This document shows, piece by piece, positions 17,300 through 25,846 of a stretch of DNA of 64,000 nucleotides. The notes beneath the pieces are model-generated. The model was given only the letters and a program-made list of their open reading frames with translations. It made no database searches and was not told the origin of the DNA. This stretch comes from Bacillus albus (GTDB taxonomy: Bacteria; Bacillota; Bacilli; Bacillales; Bacillaceae_G). Every line of letters starts with the position of its first letter. Position 1 is the first letter of the stretch. The stretch lies in contig NZ_MAOE01000121.1 of assembly GCF_001884185.1 (NCBI RefSeq), positions 1 through 64,000 on the forward strand, written 5' to 3'. The position numbers were made by a program, and so were the translations under genes.

Positions 17300-17899
17300 A
17301 TTTCATTATCTCCTTACTGAATTAATATAGATATTATCTTATATAAAGAGTAAGTATATGTTAATCACTTATTCTGAGTTTATTATATGTGACGTGAAAA
17401 GTAATAACCATCGCATTTGATTACATATACACTACAATTTTGTAAGGTAATTATTTTTTTATATACACTCATATAAAAGAAGAAATTTTTATATTGGGGT
17501 ATTTGTTTTTTAGATTGATAGTGTAGTGACTCCTAGGAGCGAAATTAAACATTTTTTTCTGCTTACACAATCGTGATAAAGGGAGTAGATTGCCCACCCC
17601 TTTTTTATTTTCTTATAATTGTTTAACAACATGTATTTATTATTCATTCAAGACTCAAACTTCATTTCTCTTATCTTTCAGTAAAATTACGTGCACACTC
17701 GTTTTTATTTTTCTGAAGACATTTGATTATTCTATTTCTTCGTGTTCATCAATCCAGAAACCGATACTGTATGCTTGGAAATAGTAATATGTGGCGATAC
17801 CCTTATAATAAAAAAGGTAGAAACATTTTGTACATATCAAATATGTTTCTACCTTTGATTTTATTGAGTTTAACATCTATGACCTAAATATAACATTAG
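17300..17899. other. 600 bases without an intact gene; repeats and a gene stump
   Basis: It holds a terminator-like unit (17574-17607), the second hairpin repeat (17787-17895) and, on the minus strand at 17727-17786, a 19-codon open end reading FQAYSIGFWIDEHEEIE and stop. That looks like the true C-terminus of a gene cut off by the repeat. The remainder is A/T-rich and featureless. Confidence 0.5.
17787..17895. repeat. Hairpin repeat, copy 2
   Basis: Counterpart of 14035-14137: atgtggcgatacc, stem aaaggtagaaac/gtttctaccttt around the same acattttgtacatatcaaat loop, ending gtttaacatctatgacc. Both arms changed together relative to copy 1, so pairing is conserved. Confidence 0.7.
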
Positions 17900-18055
17900 T
17901 CACTCCTTTTTTGATTTACTTCCTTTTTTCGAACGATATTCTTTTCCTTTATTATCATTACCAGTCTCAAATTCAGAACTAAACTCTTGCTGAAATTGAC
18001 CTGATTTCGGTGAGCCTTGATTTCCACTCCCTTTACTACCATTACGATTTGTCAT
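17900..18055 (-). CDS. Small hydrophilic protein, possible gamma-type spore protein
   Basis: 51 residues rich in Ser, Gly, Lys, Asn and Gln, starting MTNRNGSKGSGNQGSP. The centre, SGQFQQEFSSEFETG, recalls the GQFGTEFASET repeat of gamma-type small acid-soluble spore proteins, present once here. ATG 18055 is six bases after aaaggggg, a very strong site, so I regard it as real. The SASP assignment is tentative. It could be any small spore or stress protein. Confidence 0.6.
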   Translation of the reverse strand: MTNRNGSKGSGNQGSPKSGQFQQEFSSEFETGNDNKGKEYRSKKGSKSKKE

Positions 18056-18123
18056 ATTTCTGCCCCCTTTCTTTACTAGTAGTATGTTACATATTTTCTT
18101 TTTTATAATCTTTTACATACGAA

Positions 18124-18155
18124 AGAAGACCTTCCTCATATAAGGAAAGTCTTCA
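18124..18155 (-). terminator. Terminator of the MarR gene
   Basis: On the minus strand AAGACTTTCCT pairs with AGGAAGGTCTT around a short loop, followed by ctttcg, after the regulator's stop at 18192. Confidence 0.65.
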
Positions 18156-18191
18156 TCTTTTCTTCGTAAGCGTTTTCTTACTAATAATGAC

Positions 18192-18611
18192 TTAAATAAG
18201 TTTTTTAGAAATAGATATCATTATATTCATTTCTTCTTCTGAAAGCGTAGAAAATCTTTCTTGTAAATATTGTTTTTTCGCACCTTCCATTTTCGCAACT
18301 AAATCTTTTCCTTGTTCTGTAATCTCCAAATATACAACTCGTCGATCTGACGTAGAACGTGAACGAGTTACAAAACCTTTATTAATTAATTTTTCTGTAA
18401 CAGCTGTAATATGACTATTCGACACATTTAACTCATTCGCTACACGTGATACCATTTCTTTATTCGTACGATTCAATATTCTAAGGACGATGAACTCATT
18501 CCACGGTATGTAACCACCAAATATTTTTCCGATATCATTACGCAACGTGCGGAACATAGCAAAAACATTTGTCGATAGTTCTTCCATTAATTGCTCTCGA
18601 TTTTGAGACAA
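18192..18611 (-). CDS. MarR family transcriptional regulator
   Basis: 139 residues. Winged-helix core with the recognition region SRVANELNVSNSHITAVTEK and the wing STSDRRVVYLEITEQG, as in MarR/SlyA dimers. Start is TTG at 18611, nine bases after aaaggag. It is divergent from the YrvL-like gene at 18775, a possible target, but ligand and regulon cannot be read from sequence. Confidence 0.88.
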   Translation of the reverse strand: MSQNREQLMEELSTNVFAMFRTLRNDIGKIFGGYIPWNEFIVLRILNRTNKEMVSRVANELNVSNSHITAVTEKLINKGFVTRSRSTSDRRVVYLEITEQGKDLVAKMEGAKKQYLQERFSTLSEEEMNIMISISKKLI

Positions 18612-18774
18612 CTTTGACAGCTCCTTTTATTTCATTTAGTTAAATAAAAACCTTATTAATAATTTTACATGAAATCTTACTTTTTGTCATCTTATTTTCC
18701 CATAATTCGTAGTTTTTTAATAGACATTTCATTATAAAATGAAGTTGCATTTCCCAAAAAAAGGGGGTGGAATA

Positions 18775-19206
18775 GTGGGTGAAGAAGACAAATTTTCTAA
18801 TTTCAATCTAAAAGATAAAACTTTGCTTATTGGTTTTGTTATTCTGTTCCTCATTATAATTTTTGCATTTATATTTTTTGTATATGTAGGAATCTTTCAT
18901 ATTACTGGTGTAGAGTATAGGTCGCGCACTGCCTTACTTCTATTTTTTTTATTAATTACTTTCTTAGACGGTATTATATTTTTCATATTCAGTTTCTTCA
19001 AGGCAGTGTTATATCCAATGACAGAAAACATGCCAAATTGGCTTTCTATTACCCTTTTCGCAATCATTGAAATTACGCTAGATTGGTTCGTCATTCATAC
19101 CGCTGACGATTGGATAGAGAGCGTACAACTATCCAACATTGCTGAAGTATGTGTCGTACTATTCCTTTTTCTATTAAATAAATTATTAAGCGACAAGAAA
19201 GAGTAA
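18775..19206 (+). CDS. YrvL-like membrane protein
   Basis: About 143 residues with four predicted membrane helices (about 20-45, 55-80, 90-110 and 120-138). FVYVGIFHITGVEYRS between helices one and two fits the YrvL family, regulatory membrane proteins first described in B. subtilis control of the oxdC/sigma-O-rsoA system. I chose GTG 18775 because aagggggtgg lies four bases before it; ATG 18739 is in frame without a ribosome site. No sigma-O or oxdC gene is near, so the role here is open. Confidence 0.6.
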   Translation: MGEEDKFSNFNLKDKTLLIGFVILFLIIIFAFIFFVYVGIFHITGVEYRSRTALLLFFLLITFLDGIIFFIFSFFKAVLYPMTENMPNWLSITLFAIIEITLDWFVIHTADDWIESVQLSNIAEVCVVLFLFLLNKLLSDKKE

Positions 19207-19272
19207 GAATACAAGCTTTTCTATATAAAAATTGGTACAATGAAAACAAATCATACTAAAGAGGTGTTATTT

Positions 19273-19827
19273 ATGAACTTACTACAATGGGCTGATAAAG
19301 GTATGTCCTTTGATACATATGTGAATGAAATGAAAGTAAATCAATACGAGCTACTGCACATTTACAATAACTTTTTAATTCCAAATGAGTTACTTCCTGT
19401 ATTAGAAGAACGTCAAAATGATGGCTGGCGTGTTATCGTATTAACAGCTGATTGGTGTGGTGACGCTCTTTTATGCGTACCTGTTATGAAACGAATTTCT
19501 GAAGTTGCAAACATTGAAATGTCATTATTAATTCGCGATGAAAACTTAGAATTAATGGATCAATATTTAACAAATGGAACAGCTCGTGCGATTCCAATCT
19601 TTATTTTCATTGATAAAGATGGAAATGAACAAGCCGTTTGGGGACCACGCGCTCCAAAAGTACAAGAGTTAGTAACTTCAATGCGCGCTACATTGCCTGA
19701 AAAAGAGGATCCAACATTCGAAGAGAAACAGAAAGAAATGTACGCTAATTTCCGTGCTACATTAGCCGATGATACTTCTCTTTGGGAACATGTAATGGAA
19801 AGCATGATGGAAAAAGTAGTAAAATAA
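19273..19827 (+). CDS. Thioredoxin-family protein
   Basis: 184 residues from ATG 19273 after aaagaggtg. The thioredoxin-fold centre reads VLTADWCGDALLCVPVM, so the classical WCxxC is widened to WCGDALLC. The cis-Pro loop is RAIPIFIFID. Proteins of this type are cytosolic and common in Bacillus; a thiol-disulphide role is inferred from the fold. It is monocistronic and ends in a strong terminator shared with uppP. Confidence 0.8.
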   Translation: MNLLQWADKGMSFDTYVNEMKVNQYELLHIYNNFLIPNELLPVLEERQNDGWRVIVLTADWCGDALLCVPVMKRISEVANIEMSLLIRDENLELMDQYLTNGTARAIPIFIFIDKDGNEQAVWGPRAPKVQELVTSMRATLPEKEDPTFEEKQKEMYANFRATLADDTSLWEHVMESMMEKVVK

Positions 19828-19830
19828 AAA

Positions 19831-19857
19831 AACTGCCGAACTCGGCAGTTTTTTTAT
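19831..19857. terminator. Bidirectional terminator
   Basis: AACTGCCGA/CTCGGCAGTT forms a nine-bp stem between A and T tracts, serving the thioredoxin-like gene and uppP, which converge here. Confidence 0.9.
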
Positions 19858-20648
19858 TACATAATGAAGAAATAGAATACCGCAGCTAAAATGAAACGGT
19901 AGTAAGCAAACGGTGTTAGTTTTACACGAGATAATAATTTTAAGAATGAAACAATTGCAAGCATCGCAACAATGAATGCTGTAATAAATCCTGTTGCAAA
20001 TAACGGTATATCAGCCGCACTTAATATATCCCAGCTTTTAATTAAATCTAAGCCACTTGCAGCTACCATCATTGGTACTGCTAAAATGAATGTATATTCA
20101 GCCGCCGCTGTATGTGACACGCGAGCTAATAAACCACCACTTATTGTAGAACCAGAACGAGAAAATCCTGGCCAAAGCGCTAAACATTGGAACATTCCGA
20201 TTGTAAATGCTTGCTTATATGTGATTTCATCTAATGTTCTTGCTGTACTTGGTTTTGAAAACTTCTCAGCAACAATCATTAAAATACCACCAGCCACTAA
20301 GCTAATGACAACTGGGCCTGGCCCAAATAAAACTTCTTTAATCGTACTATGGAACAATACGCCAAGTACGCCGGCAGGAATCATCCCGATAATAATATGT
20401 AATAAATTTAACGATGGTCCTTCTGTTACTTTCCCTATACCTACTAAAGACCATAGACGCTTCCAAAATATAACGACAACTGCTAAAATCGATCCCAATT
20501 GAATAACAACTTCGAAAACTTTCGCTCTCTCGTCGTTAAATCCAAGTAAATGACCTGTTAAAATCATATGTCCTGTTGATGATACTGGTAAAAACTCTGT
20601 TAAACCTTCAACAGCACCCATGATTATTCCAATTAACCAATCAGCCAC
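19857..20648 (-). CDS. uppP: Undecaprenyl-diphosphatase UppP (BacA family)
   Basis: Polytopic membrane phosphatase that converts undecaprenyl pyrophosphate to the monophosphate carrier for peptidoglycan and teichoic acid synthesis; it can confer bacitracin tolerance. 263 residues from GTG 20648, eight bases after aaggagg. Both hallmark motifs are present: [14 protein letters not shown] near the N-terminus and [13 protein letters not shown] in the centre. An upstream in-frame ATG adds 13 residues but has no ribosome site. B. cereus genomes usually have several paralogues, so this need not be the main enzyme. Confidence 0.92.
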   Translation of the reverse strand: MADWLIGIIMGAVEGLTEFLPVSSTGHMILTGHLLGFNDERAKVFEVVIQLGSILAVVVIFWKRLWSLVGIGKVTEGPSLNLLHIIIGMIPAGVLGVLFHSTIKEVLFGPGPVVISLVAGGILMIVAEKFSKPSTARTLDEITYKQAFTIGMFQCLALWPGFSRSGSTISGGLLARVSHTAAAEYTFILAVPMMVAASGLDLIKSWDILSAADIPLFATGFITAFIVAMLAIVSFLKLLSRVKLTPFAYYRFILAAVFYFFIM

Positions 20649-20829
20649 GAGTAGTGCCTCCTTAATAACGAATATATAATTTTTCACACCTTATCATAAT
20701 ACCTTATCCCCTTTTAAAGTGCATCTTTTTTTTATTGATTGTACATGTTGTATACGCGTATTTCTTTTCTATTTTTTGATTAAATTGTATGATAGTAAGA
20801 GTTTGTTTTTTTAGCGGAAAGGGGATTTT

Positions 20830-22194
20830 ATGAAAGAAACTAATTCATTCTCACAAAAATTAAAGCAATTTGTATTACTATTTTTCCCGATTTTCGTAAC
20901 GCAAATGTCATTATTTGCAATGAGTTTTTTCGATACGACAATGTCAGGACATGCAAGCCCTATTGATTTAGCAGGTGTCGCGATTGGAACAAGTATATGG
21001 ATTCCAGTTAGTACGGGATTAACAGGCATTTTGATGGCCACTACTCCAATTGTTGCACAACTCGTTGGATCTAAGAAAAAAGAGGATGTTCCTCACGTTG
21101 TTATACAAGCAGTATATTTAGCTATTTGTGCTAGTTTTGTTGTTATCCTTATCGGATTCTTCGCTGTTTCACCTATTTTAAACGGCATGCGATTAGAAGA
21201 GCCTGTGGAACGTATTGCAGCACAGTTTTTAAGTATTATTGCAATTGGAATTATTCCTTTATTTACTTACACTGTTTTACGCGGATTTATTGATGCATTA
21301 GGAAAAACTCGTACAACGATGATCATTACATTACTATCATTACCAATTAACGTAGTATTAAATTATGTATTAATTTTCGGTCATTTCGGTTTTCCAAAAC
21401 TCGGTGGTGTCGGAGCAGCAATTGCTTCTGCAGCAACCTATTGGTGCATTTTAATTATTACCGTTATAATTATTCGTACGAAAGAGCCTTTTGCATCTTT
21501 CCATATCTTTAAACAATTGTATCGTCCTTCTCTTTCAAGTTGGAAAGAATTCTTAAAACTTGGTGTCCCTATCGGATTTGCTATCTTTTTTGAAACGAGT
21601 ATTTTCGCTGCGGTAACACTTATGATGAGTAATTTTAGTACGACAACAATTGCAGCCCACCAAGCAGCTATGAACTTCGCTTCCTTGTTATATATGACTC
21701 CTTTAAGTTTAGCAATGGCAATGACCATCGCTGTTGGATTCGAAGTTGGAGCAAAACGATATAATAACGCAAAACAATATGGATTTATTGGAATTGGCTT
21801 AGCACTTGCATTCGCCCTATTGTATTCCATTCTTCTTTACTTCTTTGATGATGAAATTGCTTCTATTTATACGACAGATGTACAAGTTCATCATTTAGCA
21901 AAAGAATTTCTTATATTTGCGATTTTATTTCAAATTTCAGATGCAATTGCAACGCCTGTACAAGGGGCTCTACGTGGTTATAAAGACGTAAATGTTGCCT
22001 TAATTATGACATTAATCGCTTATTGGGTAATAGGTCTCCCTCTCGGTTACATATTAGCAACGTATACGGACTGGGCAGCAAAAGGATATTGGATCGGTCT
22101 TATTATCGGTCTAGCATTTGGCGCCATCTTCCTTCTTGTCCGCCTCTTTCAAGTGCAAAGACAATACACAACAGAAAACCACCGCTCGCGATAG
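20830..22194 (+). CDS. MATE family efflux transporter
   Basis: 454 residues and twelve predicted membrane helices in two six-helix halves, as in NorM/YpnP-type multidrug and toxin extrusion pumps coupled to Na+ or H+. Family features include [17 protein letters not shown] in helix one and the pseudo-repeat in the second half. ATG follows ggaaaggggatttt. Monocistronic, with its terminator overlapping the last codons. Substrate unknown. Confidence 0.9.
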   Translation: MKETNSFSQKLKQFVLLFFPIFVTQMSLFAMSFFDTTMSGHASPIDLAGVAIGTSIWIPVSTGLTGILMATTPIVAQLVGSKKKEDVPHVVIQAVYLAICASFVVILIGFFAVSPILNGMRLEEPVERIAAQFLSIIAIGIIPLFTYTVLRGFIDALGKTRTTMIITLLSLPINVVLNYVLIFGHFGFPKLGGVGAAIASAATYWCILIITVIIIRTKEPFASFHIFKQLYRPSLSSWKEFLKLGVPIGFAIFFETSIFAAVTLMMSNFSTTTIAAHQAAMNFASLLYMTPLSLAMAMTIAVGFEVGAKRYNNAKQYGFIGIGLALAFALLYSILLYFFDDEIASIYTTDVQVHHLAKEFLIFAILFQISDAIATPVQGALRGYKDVNVALIMTLIAYWVIGLPLGYILATYTDWAAKGYWIGLIIGLAFGAIFLLVRLFQVQRQYTTENHRSR

Positions 22195-22206
22195 AGGGTG
22201 GTTTTC
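22175..22206 (+). terminator. Terminator of the MATE gene
   Basis: AAAACCACC pairs with GGTGGTTTT around gctcgcgatagag. The left arm lies inside the coding region's last codons. Confidence 0.8.
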
Positions 22207-22263
22207 TTTATGCATATTTTTTCTATGAACGTATAACATAATGAAAAAGAAAGGTGGATGCAT

Positions 22264-22437
22264 ATGGACGAAAAAGAGAAAAAGCAATCATTTGATGAAG
22301 AATTCGCCCCTGAAATTTCACCTGGATATCGGCAAGATGTACATAAGCCACCTAAATATAAAAACACTTCGTTTTTAATGGGTATTACCATCTTTGCTGC
22401 TGTATTACTCGTGCTTATCATTTTCGTTTATTTTTGA
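22264..22437 (+). CDS. Small single-pass membrane protein
   Basis: 57 residues. A charged N-terminal half (MDEKEKKQSFDEEFAPEISP) is followed by one hydrophobic helix (about 36-57) ending in VYF. ATG is preceded by gaaaggtgg. It is the first of two small genes transcribed together behind the MATE terminator. No family recognised; a tail-anchored topology with the N-terminus inside is likely. Confidence 0.7.
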   Translation: MDEKEKKQSFDEEFAPEISPGYRQDVHKPPKYKNTSFLMGITIFAAVLLVLIIFVYF

Positions 22438-22456
22438 TGGAAGGTGATTTATTAAT

Positions 22457-22606
22457 ATGAAGAAACAAAATTCCAATCGTTCAAAAAGAACTGTAAAAAC
22501 AGAAAAAGGATATGCAGGTGATTCTGTTCTTACTCAGAAACAAGTCGAGCAAGGCAATTTATATATTGCTCAAAAAGAACTTGGTCAGCAAAATGAAAAC
22601 CTTTAG
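22457..22606 (+). CDS. Small hydrophilic protein
   Basis: 49 residues, basic N-terminus (MKKQNSNRSKRTVKTEKGY) and a helical, Gln-rich C-terminus (TQKQVEQGNLYIAQKELG). ATG 22457 follows ggaaggtgattt, and a good terminator follows the stop directly. It probably shares a transcript with the membrane protein 20 bases upstream. No function can be assigned; small Gln/Lys proteins of this sort are common in spore-formers. Confidence 0.65.
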   Translation: MKKQNSNRSKRTVKTEKGYAGDSVLTQKQVEQGNLYIAQKELGQQNENL

Positions 22607-22637
22607 AATCCCTCAAAGAACTGGGGGATTTTTTTAT
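22607..22637 (+). terminator. Terminator of the small-gene pair
   Basis: AATCCCTC pairs with GGGGGATT, followed by seven T. Confidence 0.85.
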
Positions 22638-22786
22638 CGGCTATTTGTGGCACTCATTCATCGCATCACTACCTTTTATCAATACAGCCCTTTACTACAT
22701 AATATAATTTATAACTTTGAAAATAAGAATGAACTTGAATTCATAGCTGGTATAGAACAACTAAAAGTAATACTACAGAGATGAGA

Positions 22787-22948
22787 TTACATTCTCTCCC
22801 TATGCTCTCTCTCCTCATACAACATTAACTTTTTATCCATTTCAACAATAACTTTATACAGTTGAAATGCCTGTAAAATTTGCAGTTGAATTCCAAAAGG
22901 AGCATTCTGTTCTTTTAACCATTGAAATACTTTCGTTTCATCTTTCAT
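22787..22948 (-). CDS. Small protein of 53 residues
   Basis: MKDETKVFQWLKEQN, then a probable amphipathic helix (FGIQLQILQAFQLYKVIVEM) and a charged end (EEREHRERM). ATG 22948 lies eight bases after aagggagg, a very strong site. It is transcribed alone. I do not recognise the family; size, charge and predicted helicity would suit a small regulator or toxin-like peptide, but nothing shows this. Confidence 0.6.
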   Translation of the reverse strand: MKDETKVFQWLKEQNAPFGIQLQILQAFQLYKVIVEMDKKLMLYEEREHRERM

Positions 22949-23046
22949 TGATTATTCCTCCCTTTATTAAAATCTGCTACAAATATACGGTAAATGATGA
23001 AAAGCTTTTCATGTCAATAACAAAAAAGGATGCAACATTGCATCCT

Positions 23047-23820
23047 TTAATGTACGATATTTTTCTTCTTCTCCGCTTCTTTCTTTACTTCTTCCCCTTG
23101 GCATTCGCTACGAAATGCACAACTTATACACTCAGAACGAAACTGACGCTCTGTATAATGCTCAGGTTGCTGTAACATTTCTTTCATTCTAGATAAATCA
23201 GCCATTCCAGTTATAATATCTTCCTGTTTCGGAATGTACTCGTACTTAGTTCCTTCTATTAAATTAATTACTTCAATTTTTCCTGGAAGAATGCCGAAAG
23301 CTTTATAACTAAATACTGTCATTAACTTTTGACAAAGAGCAAGCATTTCCTCATCCGCATCGACAACATACTTTTTAATTACAAACGACTCAGTACTCCA
23401 CTCACCAACTTCTAATGTCAATGACATGTGGACACCTAACTCTTCCATATATGTTTGAAATTTTTCATATAAAAATAACGGCGGTGTCTGACTATCATCT
23501 CTTTCAACAAACTGTAATAAGTGATCTGTTAGCTTCGCTAACACAATATAATACTCCGTCTTCGAAGCAAACATATTAATCCTTACTTTTTTCCAATACT
23601 TTTCTATTAATATTAAAAGTACGATTTTAGTTTGTTGGCCCGCAGGTAGTGTGTAATATTCGTTAATAATTCGATTCACAATCATTTGTGCGATTTGTTG
23701 CCATTCAAACGAAGAAGGTTCTCTTCTTTTTATATGACGAAAATAAAATTTATGCGGGCAACGCATAAAATCATACAAATGATAATCTGTCATCGTTTTG
23801 ATTGCGATTTTCTCGTGCAC
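23047..23820 (-). CDS. Stand-alone Cas4/AddB-like PD-(D/E)xK domain with Fe-S cysteines
   Basis: 257 residues, GTG start at 23820. The N-terminus YDFMRCPHKFYFRHIKRRE carries the first Cys of the AddB/Cas4-type pattern, and the C-terminus ERQFRSECISCAFRSEC supplies the remaining three or four. Such proteins bind a 4Fe-4S cluster and belong to the RecB-like nuclease superfamily. The central ExK is not obvious by eye (GKIEVINLIEG is a weak candidate), so activity is uncertain. No cas, addA or helicase gene is adjacent. Its neighbour is an iron-regulated flavodoxin. Confidence 0.65.
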   Translation of the reverse strand: MHEKIAIKTMTDYHLYDFMRCPHKFYFRHIKRREPSSFEWQQIAQMIVNRIINEYYTLPAGQQTKIVLLILIEKYWKKVRINMFASKTEYYIVLAKLTDHLLQFVERDDSQTPPLFLYEKFQTYMEELGVHMSLTLEVGEWSTESFVIKKYVVDADEEMLALCQKLMTVFSYKAFGILPGKIEVINLIEGTKYEYIPKQEDIITGMADLSRMKEMLQQPEHYTERQFRSECISCAFRSECQGEEVKKEAEKKKNIVH

Positions 23821-23844
23821 TTGCTCTTCATCTCCCTTCTGCCA

Positions 23845-24291
23845 TTAAGAAAGGTGTTTTACAAATTCAGCTCCAAACTGTAAACATTTTTCTACATCTT
23901 CATCTTCTGGCGTTAATTCTACTTTTAGTCCTTCTAACACAACTGCAGCTCCGCGTTCTTGTAGCTTTTCTATTAAAATGTCAACCGCTACGCCGTACTT
24001 TGGATAAGCCGAATCACATGATCCGAAGACTGCCGCTTTTTTCCCAGTTAAATCAATAGAATCCATTGCGTCATAAAAATCTAAGAAATCATCAGGAAGG
24101 TCACCGTCTCCCCAAGTGTAAGCACCTAAAATAATTCCATCATACTGTTCTAATATAGAAGCTTCTGGTGATTCCATAATATCAATAACTTCAATTTCAT
24201 TTTCTGTTTCACGAATCACGCCGGCAATATGATCAGCCATTTCCTCTGTATTTCCACTCATACTTGCAAAAATCATTACTAACTTACTCAA
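23845..24291 (-). CDS. Flavodoxin
   Basis: 148 residues, FMN-binding electron carrier. The phosphate loop IFASMSGNTEEMAD, the aromatic flavin loop YTWGDGDLPDD and the third loop GSCDSAYPKYG are all intact. Start is TTG 24291, directly after aaaggagaggttcag. The TTG overlaps the stop of the small ORF upstream by eight bases, so translation is probably coupled. Two Fur-like palindromes lie before that ORF. Flavodoxins replace ferredoxin under iron starvation, and B. subtilis ykuNOP is Fur-regulated, so iron control fits. Confidence 0.93.
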   Translation of the reverse strand: MSKLVMIFASMSGNTEEMADHIAGVIRETENEIEVIDIMESPEASILEQYDGIILGAYTWGDGDLPDDFLDFYDAMDSIDLTGKKAAVFGSCDSAYPKYGVAVDILIEKLQERGAAVVLEGLKVELTPEDEDVEKCLQFGAEFVKHLS

Positions 24292-24460
24292 CTGAACCTC
24301 TCCTTTTACTTTGTATCTCTTTTTCTGTCTGAATACTCTTCTTCTCATCTACATATTCTGAACGAATTACATTTCGTTGCCATTCCATATGCTGATCAAC
24401 TTCTTTATTTTTATCTTTTAATCCCCTCCGCAGAAGGTGAAATTTTTTTCTCATTAACAT
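24284..24460 (-). CDS. Small basic leader protein coupled to flavodoxin
   Basis: 58 residues, MLMRKKFHLLRRGLKD and onward, strongly basic with a helical, charged C-terminal half (DEKKSIQTEKEIQSKRRG). ATG 24460 is seven bases after aggatgg. Its stop overlaps the flavodoxin TTG (gttgagtaa). Being first gene behind two Fur-like boxes, it is expected to be made in iron limitation. It recalls in size, charge and control the small Fur-regulated basic proteins of B. subtilis, but I cannot show homology. Confidence 0.55.
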   Translation of the reverse strand: MLMRKKFHLLRRGLKDKNKEVDQHMEWQRNVIRSEYVDEKKSIQTEKEIQSKRRGSVE

Positions 24461-24474
24461 GTCGCATCCATCCT

Positions 24475-24535
24475 ATTGATAATAATTATCAATTTCAACT
24501 ACTTTTAGATTAATTGACATTGATTATCACTGTCA
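24475..24535 (-). promoter_or_regulatory. Two Fur-box-like palindromes
   Basis: attgataataattatcaat (24475-24493) is a perfect 19-base palindrome, and tgacattgattatcactgtca (24515-24535) is a second, imperfect one. Both match the GATAAT-AT-TATC style of Fur operators. They stand upstream of the leader ORF and flavodoxin on the minus strand. Confidence 0.75.
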
Positions 24536-24644
24536 ACAACTATTTTTAAAAAAATGATTAAAATGTACAAGCTTGTCCGTTAGCTATTCATATACTATAA
24601 ATGAGCATAGTTCTTTCTCAGCCCTCTCTGACGGAAAGAAATAA

Positions 24645-24678
24645 AAGCAACTGCGATAGAGCGCAGTTGCCTTTTTTT
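24645..24678. terminator. Terminator of the M20 gene
   Basis: GCAACTGCG pairs with CGCAGTTGC. A T tract follows on the plus strand and an A-rich flank lies on the left, so it works in either direction. Confidence 0.75.
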
Positions 24679-25846
24679 ATGATTTTAGTAGTCTTATCGC
24701 TGTCTCTAAAAATAGTTCCACTCCATAAATTAAAGCTGATTCATCTACATCAAATTTCGGATGATGATGCGGGTAGCAAGTATCTATCTTTTTATTACCA
24801 GTCCCTAGTTTAATGAAACAACCAGGTGCTTTTCTTAAATATGCTGAAAAATCTTCTCCTCCCATAGAAGGTTCAAGCTTCACAACACGCTCATTCCCAA
24901 ACAAATGTAGTGCACTTTCTTCTACTACTTTCGTAATATATTCATCATTAATAACCGGATCATATCCATATCGATACGAATATGTATACTCCCCTCCATG
25001 TGCTTCTGTAATTCCTTTCACGATTTTCTCAATTTTCTCTTCTGCTTCCACCCTTAATGCTTGATTAAATGAACGAACAGTTCCCATTAAAGTTGCTGTG
25101 CTAGGAATGATATTATCAGCCATTCCTCCATGAAACTGCGTAACTGAAACGACTCTTTGCATGAAAGCACTTGTATTTCTTGATACGATATGTTGTAGAT
25201 TTGTAATAATCTGCGCTCCGATAGCAATAGGATCTATCGTTTCTTCTGGCCTCGCCGCATGCCCTCCTTTCCCTTGAATTTCAACTGTAAATACGTCTGG
25301 CGCCGCCATCATCGGACCATACGCAATTCCAATCTTCCCACTCTCAAGCCCTGACATAACATGTAGACCAATTACATAATCAACACCGTCCATCACGCCT
25401 GCCTCAACCATTTCTTGTCCGCCGCCAGGATACTCCTCTTCTGCGTGCTGAAAGAATAGACGGATTTCACCTGCAAAATCTTCCTTTATATTTGATAGTC
25501 CTTCTGCTGTACTTAACAAAATAGCGGTGTGAGCATCATGCCCACAGGCATGCATCACTCCTTTATTTATAGACGTATAAGATTTCTTTGTCTCCTCTTG
25601 AATTGGCAAAGCATCTATATCAGCCCGAATCGCAACTACTTTCCCTTGTTCTGTTCCTCTTTTAATTGCTAGTACACTATACTTCGTCGGTCTCGTTACT
25701 TCAAAAGAAGAAAATGAGCATAATGTATCATATATAAATTGTGAAGTTTCTTTTTCATGAAATGATAATTCCGGATGTTTATGAAAATACCGTCTCCATT
25801 TCATAATGTTGTCTTCTGAAATAAGATCCTTCCACATTCTCTTCAT
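24677..25846 (-). CDS. M20 family amidohydrolase (N-acyl-L-amino acid amidohydrolase type)
   Basis: 389 residues. Metal-binding motifs of the M20D/AmhX-HipO group are in order: RADIDALPIQEE, MHACGHDAHTA, the Glu pair in FFQHAEEEYPGG, and HHPKFDVDE near the end. These enzymes remove acyl or amide groups from N-acyl amino acids or related conjugates in the cytosol with two metal ions. ATG is preceded by aaaaggagg. It is a single gene; the exact substrate cannot be read. Confidence 0.88.
   Translation of the reverse strand: MKRMWKDLISEDNIMKWRRYFHKHPELSFHEKETSQFIYDTLCSFSSFEVTRPTKYSVLAIKRGTEQGKVVAIRADIDALPIQEETKKSYTSINKGVMHACGHDAHTAILLSTAEGLSNIKEDFAGEIRLFFQHAEEEYPGGGQEMVEAGVMDGVDYVIGLHVMSGLESGKIGIAYGPMMAAPDVFTVEIQGKGGHAARPEETIDPIAIGAQIITNLQHIVSRNTSAFMQRVVSVTQFHGGMADNIIPSTATLMGTVRSFNQALRVEAEEKIEKIVKGITEAHGGEYTYSYRYGYDPVINDEYITKVVEESALHLFGNERVVKLEPSMGGEDFSAYLRKAPGCFIKLGTGNKKIDTCYPHHHPKFDVDESALIYGVELFLETAIRLLKS

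Noticed and set aside
17590-17784. 64-codon plus-strand frame
   Set aside because: Starts in a terminator-like unit, and the opposite strand holds a more sensible gene end.
23047-23820. cas4 of a CRISPR locus
   Set aside because: The cysteine pattern is similar but no repeat array or other cas gene is in the window.
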